Origin: Ciona intestinalis
Lineage: Eukaryota > Chordata > Ascidiacea > Phlebobranchia > Cionidae
Length of the DNA: 64,000 nucleotides
NCBI RefSeq assembly: GCF_000224145.3
Contig: NC_020169.2
Location: forward strand, 602,257 to 666,256
Direction of reading: 5' to 3'
The notes beneath the pieces are model-generated. The model was not told where the DNA came from and did not search any database. It saw only the letters and a program-made list of their open reading frames with translations. How positions within the stretch are numbered: position 1 is the first letter of the stretch; every line of letters starts with the position of its first letter. The translations under genes and the position numbers were made by a program. Below, one piece after another: positions 58,517-64,000 of this stretch.

Positions 58517-61201
58517 TATTGACAGGAAATGAACTCAAGTACAACGATGGAGTTACCACAGGAACATAACTCGCAAAAACAAATACTCGAATGCTAAAAA
58601 AAATTTACCATTGACCCTAGAAATAACAAATTTCGTGAGTGTATATAAAGCAGAAGAATTAGATATGGATCTTGAATTTTTTACTTTTACTTACAAAATA
58701 TAACTCGCCAAACCAAAACTATACCATACAATACATGCACACATTTTGGTAATATACTTCTGAAAAAAATTGCTATTTATATATAGACTTCAGACACTCA
58801 ATAAAGCTATAATACAGAAGCCAATTAATGCACAACAAAATCATTACAAAGAATTGAGATAACATTAACAAAAAAGTAATTTAACAATTCAAAAGTATCC
58901 AGTTTTTTAAGGTACTTTTGGTGTCCCTATTATGCACAGATAGAAAATGCCAAAAGGATGTATACTATCTAATGTATACTATTGCTAATATGGTCAACTT
59001 TATATTAACAATTAACCTATGTATAATTTAAAAATTTGGTTTTTGCTTACTGTACGACCAATATGTTGGTTTAAACCATTACAAACAGTCCAGAGCAACT
59101 GACATACAAAGTCAGCTTCAGCCACCACAACTACACTACGTATCATCAATACGAAGCATATTCTTACAAATCCGTCATTCGATTTGCCTGAATTGTATTT
59201 TTGTAGCGCAACCCTTCCCAGTCTTCCGAAATAGTACATCCCATGACACCTGGACTTTACAACTAGTAAGAAAATGCGATTTATCCCGTTTTAAATTTAA
59301 CAATGATGGTGTTTTCTATTAAATGGAAGATAATTTAATACCTAAACATCTATTTTTAGTAACAATTTAATTTCGTTAAACCATAGTTTAATGGTTTTAA
59401 TCTCTTTGGTTTAATCATAGTACGAACGACCAAGGCGATGTAAAACCCCAGCTCTGTTCTATTTTTAAAAATTAAGAAAGACGGATTTTTTTTTTCCAGT
59501 GGTTAATATTATGTATCATATGTTTTGAAAAAATCACAATGTATTCAATTTTGTTCAATCAACAAAGACAAAGTGACTGCAAAATAGCACGATGCCCCTT
59601 TTAAAGATAGAGCATGCAGCACCCGTGGTTATTTGCTCCGTTTCAACGCAAATACTATAATCGTTTACTTCGGAGCCAATCTAGTAATTAAAAGTTGCAA
59701 CTAAACTAATTTAATGAAAAATAATCTAGTTTATGTATACTATTTTTATTTATAAAATTGTGCCATCTTGCGGAAAACTTATGCTCGCAGCCGATCTAAG
59801 AAACCGTTAATGGAAATAATTGGTAAAAAGAAAGCTTCTGTTTTGCAATGTAAAAGTATGAAAATTATGTAATAAGTGCTTTGCAATTGCTACTCTTATT
59901 CTCATATTTATTATAACGTAATTTATTGTTATCGTAAATACGCTAATTCGGCTAATATTTCGGATTGTTTTGCCGGAAGCCACAAGCCCATTCTTGACAC
60001 TGTATATTTCTTTGTGCACTTAAAGCTGTAAATGAATTATATAACGTGCACCTAATTAAGTAAATGCTCGTTATTTGTTAACAATTTATGTTTTTGTAAG
60101 TTCATATGCCCAAATACCTTGTATGTTGTGCTTGTGGCACTGTTGACACAGTGTTTAAGGAAATGTTTTAGTTCTGAACTATTTGACATTACACTAACTA
60201 TATCTTCAGTTATGCTTATAATATAACCCTATGTATTTTATAGTTATACTGTGTAGTGAGTAGTGGCATCTGTTATATATAAAAATGTCAAATGTGCGTT
60301 TTCTGTGTTGCATGTTTGTTATATTTTAGTGGTTTTCATTAGTTTTAATATTATTTATAATGCTATATATATACTTTATTTATAAATTATGCTATAAATT
60401 ATCTTTATAAAACTTAGATTCCTAATGTAGCATTAACATAGTAATAGTATTCATAGTCAATTTTAACTGTTTGTTTCTCATTGTGTTGCTGGATTTAATC
60501 ATAATAGTATTATAACATTTTTTAGTTAGGTAGGCACCATTTCTGTCACAATTTTTATAATGTTGTAACATTTCACTGACAGTTTGCATATGTGATAATC
60601 TTCTCCTAATTTGTAGTTTAATAATAACGTCCCAAACCAAAAAGTGACCAAGCTCTTGATTAATGCCTCGGTGCTAGTTAGGAATCCTCCCCCCACCTTA
60701 TTTGCTAACCCCTATAACCACTAACCCCTAACCATCAAGTCCTAACCACCAACCTCTAACACTTTTTACCAGCCTATTATGCTATGTACCTGAGGAATCT
60801 TCACTAGTGCCAATGCCTTGAATACAATTTTTTCTTTACATAATTATCTGTTTGTAACTGCACAAATAATCTTCACAAACTGTAAATCACAATTATATTC
60901 TCGGTTTCTTTAAACAGTGCATGTACACTATGTCCGCTATGTCCACAATGTTTACTAAGTCCGCCATGTCCACTATGTAGTGAATATTGTGGACATAGCG
61001 GACATAGCAGACATAGTTGACATAGCGGACATTAACTATTTAAAGGGACCCTTATATTCCTTATAATATAATTCATCAAATATGTTTGCTACAAAAATAG
61101 TATTAAATAGACAAATTTATTTCTATTATTATTACTAAAATAAAATTTCTTCCTAGGAAAATGGTGTACAGAATGATTTACATATTTAAAGTTGTTTTAA
61201 T
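58517..61201. other. Divergent intergenic region between CK1 gamma and the GW182 gene
   Basis: About 2.7 kb with no exon seen. It should contain both promoters, since the two genes point away from each other. Visible features are a C-rich block of degenerate 'aacccctaacc' (about 60690-60760), a 22-bp-arm inverted repeat (60928-61007), and an acceptor-like 'ttcttcctag' ending at 61156. The short open frames lack known domains. Confidence 0.5.
60928..61007. repeat. Inverted repeat with perfect 22-bp arms made of 'tgtccgcta' units
   Basis: The arm 'ctatgtccgctatgtccaca' plus two bases (60928-60949) is matched exactly in reverse by 60986-61007, with a 36-base loop that itself pairs partly. The arms are built from repeats of 'atgtccgct/atgtccac'. 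One more copy of 'catgtccgctatgtccat' occurs at about 10781. The hairpin would lie ~200 bases upstream of the GW182 start. Confidence 0.9.
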
Positions 61202-61205
61202 ATGA
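61161..61205 (+). promoter_or_regulatory. Upstream open frame overlapping the GW182 start codon
   Basis: A 14-codon frame (MVYRMIYIFKVVLI) ends in TGA that shares bases with the main ATG at 61202 (ATGA overlap). If the mature transcript begins at or before the acceptor-like 'cctag' at 61156, ribosomes would meet this frame first and could reach the main start by termination and re-initiation. Confidence 0.45.
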
Positions 61206-63064
61206 GTTCAAACGTTCCTTGGACAAATCAATTTGAACCTGTAAGTTTATCTCAATCAAGTCTCACATCATCACAAAGTACTTGGAGCAGAACTGCTGCT
61301 GCAGTTAATACTCCGCAAACAAATCCTGCTAATTGGCCTCAACTTGGTTCAGCAGAACAAGACACCACCTCTGTGATGTCACAAACACAATTGCAGTCTG
61401 CCCCTTCACAGGAAGATACTGGGTGGGCAACCACGTCATCCAATCCGTCAGCAGCTAATGACGCAGATCAGTCAGGTACAAGTGGTTGGGGTCGAATCCC
61501 TGATAACGGAACAAAACCACCCAACACAAATGTTTCCACCGGTTGGGGTGTTCCTACTGGCATTCCTTGGGGTCAACATTCATCAAATATTGATGATGGC
61601 ACTGCTGTTTGGGGTAAATCAACAGCAGCTCAACAGCCACAACAAGGTAACTGGGGTAATCCTGTAAATAAGAACACCTCAGAACCTAGTGCTCCTGCAC
61701 CATCTGGTTGGGGTACCCCAGACCCTTCATCTAGTGTAACGCAGTCCCATATTCAAAATCAAGACATCAATCAGCAATTACAAAGCAATAGCCAACCACA
61801 GATGACAAATGCCAACCAACCTCCAACTACTAGCCATCCTGTGTCATGGGCCAAAGCAGCTTCAGCAGGATTACCAGCTGCAACAAATGCTTCGGAAACT
61901 AATTCCGCCGAAGAAGCAGAAAACAGTGAAGCCTCTGCCGGTCAAAACACAGCAGTTACTTCGGAACCTGATCCAGTTCAGCAGCTTGTTAATTCTCATG
62001 AAGGGTGGGGAACAAAACCTATTCAGCAAGGCACCAGTTGGAACATAAGTGATAGAAATATGAATCCTGTAAATAACAATTCAAGAACATATCCACCTGT
62101 TAATAATGGTACAGAAGCATGGGGAAAGCCAAGTGGTGGACAGATGCCGCAAAATTCTGGTTGGGGAGAAGCACCATCAAACAAAACTTCGTCTTCTGGT
62201 TGGGGTGGGAATTATGGCAATCTACCATCACAGCCAAGTGGTGCTTCTGCCCAAAACTGGGGAGTTCCGTCTCAACCACGACCAGCATTCATGCCAAATC
62301 ATCCTAATGGGAATTCAGGATGGGGTGATCAGCAACGCAGTGGTTCAGGAGTAAATGCTGGAAGGTGGAATGACATGCCGGGACAAACACCCCAGAATAA
62401 TTGGAATGCTCCACCTGTACCTCAGCATCCTCAAGGTGGTGGAGCAGGGTGGGGAAATATGCAACAGCCTTCTGATAATCAATCCAACCCTGGTTGGGGT
62501 TCCATGCCACCAGGACGACCATTACAGCCAAACAACAACTGGGGAAATGGCAGAGTTCAACAATCCCCTCATTCGCCAGCAGCTGACCAATCACAGTGGG
62601 GAAGACAAGATGGTGGGATAAATCCAATGACACGAAGGCTGAGCAATGTTGATGATGGTACATCGGCGTGGGGTGATCCAACTACATATGGCAAAGTTAA
62701 TATGTGGGATAAGCATGGTAAGATAGGGGGAGCCCAAGATAGTAATGGAGGACAAATGAACAATCCGAGTGGCGGAAGTGGTGATGCAAAAGGGTGGGGA
62801 ATGCCACCAAATCAAAATATTAATCAACCCCCCTCCCCTAAAAGTTGGGGTAATACATCACCAACAAGGATGGCTGGTGATAATGGAACTCCTGGCTGGG
62901 GTTTCAAAGCACCAAGACCTGATAAGGTTGCAACTGGGTGGGATAAACCAACTGCTGGATCGGGATGGAATACAGCAAGTAAACCAAGTGGTTGGGGCCA
63001 ACCTAATGAACCTCAGTGGGGACAATCGGAAAACAACAGTGGATGGGGTCAACCAATGGGAAAG
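61202..63064 (+). CDS. TNRC6: GW182/TNRC6-family protein, large GW-repeat exon (partial gene)
   Basis: GW182 proteins bind Argonaute through Gly-Trp repeats and recruit deadenylases in microRNA silencing within P-bodies. This 621-codon exon starts MSSNVPWTNQFEPVSLSQSS and carries many GW/WG pairs in a Gly/Asn/Gln/Ser/Pro-rich setting (SGWGRIPDNGT, STGWGVPTG, GTEAWGKPSG, NSGWGDQQRSG). The segment TRRLSNVDDGTSAWGDP, followed by VNMWDKHGK, closely follows the conserved Argonaute-binding motif region of human TNRC6 (RRKMEIDDGTSAWGDP...VNMWNK). A donor 'aaag/gtattt' ends the exon in phase 0. The downstream UBA, PAM2 and RRM regions are expected beyond the window. An additional 5' coding exon cannot be excluded. 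The second half of this exon recurs after the 63287 gap. Confidence 0.92.
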
Positions 63065-63286
63065 GTATTTGTTATAAATAGCTCTGTTTTGTTAAAGTAG
63101 TTTACTCCTGTATCATAACTCTTTAAGTAAACTATTTTTACCTCTTTATTTATCCTTATCTTGTTTATGTGGATTATGCGATAGCAAGTTACAATAAACA
63201 TAGTTATAGATCTGCAAGTGTTTACTAGTTTGTAACCCTTAAGCAGTGGTTTTCAACCCAAACTTATCTTTTTCCCAAAGTAATAA
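62107..63286. repeat. Left copy of a gap-flanked duplication inside the GW182 gene
   Basis: From 'tggtacagaagcatggggaa' onward the sequence is repeated from 63412 to the window end without visible difference. The left copy continues through the exon end and into the intron, up to the gap. Confidence 0.9.
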
Positions 63287-63411
63287 NNNNNNNNNNNNNN
63301 NNNNNNNNNNNNNNNNNNNNNNNNNNNNNNNNNNNNNNNNNNNNNNNNNNNNNNNNNNNNNNNNNNNNNNNNNNNNNNNNNNNNNNNNNNNNNNNNNNNN
63401 NNNNNNNNNNN
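63287..63411. other. Assembly gap (125 N)
   Basis: The gap lies in the intron after the large GW exon; the right flank restarts in the middle of that exon. Confidence 0.98.
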
Positions 63412-64000
63412 TGGTACAGAAGCATGGGGAAAGCCAAGTGGTGGACAGATGCCGCAAAATTCTGGTTGGGGAGAAGCACCATCAAACAAAACTTCGTCTT
63501 CTGGTTGGGGTGGGAATTATGGCAATCTACCATCACAGCCAAGTGGTGCTTCTGCCCAAAACTGGGGAGTTCCGTCTCAACCACGACCAGCATTCATGCC
63601 AAATCATCCTAATGGGAATTCAGGATGGGGTGATCAGCAACGCAGTGGTTCAGGAGTAAATGCTGGAAGGTGGAATGACATGCCGGGACAAACACCCCAG
63701 AATAATTGGAATGCTCCACCTGTACCTCAGCATCCTCAAGGTGGTGGAGCAGGGTGGGGAAATATGCAACAGCCTTCTGATAATCAATCCAACCCTGGTT
63801 GGGGTTCCATGCCACCAGGACGACCATTACAGCCAAACAACAACTGGGGAAATGGCAGAGTTCAACAATCCCCTCATTCGCCAGCAGCTGACCAATCACA
63901 GTGGGGAAGACAAGATGGTGGGATAAATCCAATGACACGAAGGCTGAGCAATGTTGATGATGGTACATCGGCGTGGGGTGATCCAACTACATATGGCAAA
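63412..64000 (+). pseudogene. Second copy of the GW182 exon (3' part), probable haplotype duplicate
   Basis: It encodes the same residues as 62107-62695 (GTEAWGKPSGGQMPQNSGWG to DDGTSAWGDPTTYGK) and runs off the window. A genuine in-gene repeat is unlikely because the copy starts exactly at the gap and mid-codon pattern is unchanged. It should not be counted as extra GW repeats. Confidence 0.8.

Noticed and set aside
62106-62354. Second-frame ORFs over the GW182 exon, on both strands
   Set aside because: Repetitive Gly/Trp/Asn codons leave the other frames open. The in-frame 621-codon GW-rich product explains the sequence.
1-64000. LTR elements, endogenous viral copies, Polintons, CRISPR arrays or toxin genes
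   Set aside because: No terminal direct repeats with coding between them, no polymerase, capsid or envelope-like frames, and no CRISPR-type spaced repeats were seen. The 13.6-kb array has no unique spacers.

Overview
The window looks like nuclear DNA of a small-genome invertebrate chordate, most likely a sea squirt of the genus Ciona. This is inferred from A+T-rich sequence, many short GT-AG introns, conserved animal genes that resemble vertebrate proteins closely, and dense short repeats that match my memory of Ciona MITE and tRNA-SINE families. No database was searched. No bacterial operons, LTR retroelements or other virus-like elements were seen.

Layout, left to right. 1.4-11.5 kb (minus): a calmodulin-binding transcription activator (CAMTA) in more than 20 exons. 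11.9-12.6 kb (minus): an intronless sulfotransferase-like gene. 13.6-14.9 kb: a minisatellite of roughly 70 units, nearly all carrying the CRE palindrome TGACGTCA. 16.4-21.3 kb (minus): a secreted inter-alpha-trypsin-inhibitor heavy-chain-like protein (VIT, vWA) ending in a Thr-rich linker and a CUB domain. 21.3-25.2 kb: mainly MITE-type DNA. 25.2-31.9 kb (plus): a 630-residue protein with armadillo-like, TIR and SAM domains. 33.3-37.3 kb (plus): importin alpha of the KPNA2 type, with a 502-bp terminal-inverted-repeat element in one intron. 38.3-39.7 kb (plus): a claudin/PMP22-type four-span membrane protein. 41.3-47.6 kb (minus): a synphilin-1 (SNCAIP) homologue. 47.6-52.9 kb: gene-poor duplicated sequence around gaps. 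52.9-58.5 kb (minus): casein kinase 1 gamma. 61.2 kb to the end (plus): the GW-repeat exon of a GW182/TNRC6 protein.

The genes do not form one pathway; they are ordinary neighbours in a compact genome. Five runs of N (50 or 125 bases) are each followed by sequence that repeats what lies before the run. The copies differ only by small changes or by a 75-105 bp indel, which is best explained by two haplotypes of a very polymorphic animal being joined end to end. The 3' end of the claudin-like gene, the upstream region of the synphilin gene and part of the GW182 exon therefore appear twice.

The most unusual items are the ARM-TIR-SAM protein, which has SARM1-type domains in a different order and keeps the glutamate that aligns with the TIR NADase residue; the CRE-palindrome array; the element in the importin intron, with 11-bp target duplications and an internal tRNA-like promoter; the synphilin-1 homologue in an invertebrate; and an upstream reading frame whose stop overlaps the GW182 start codon.
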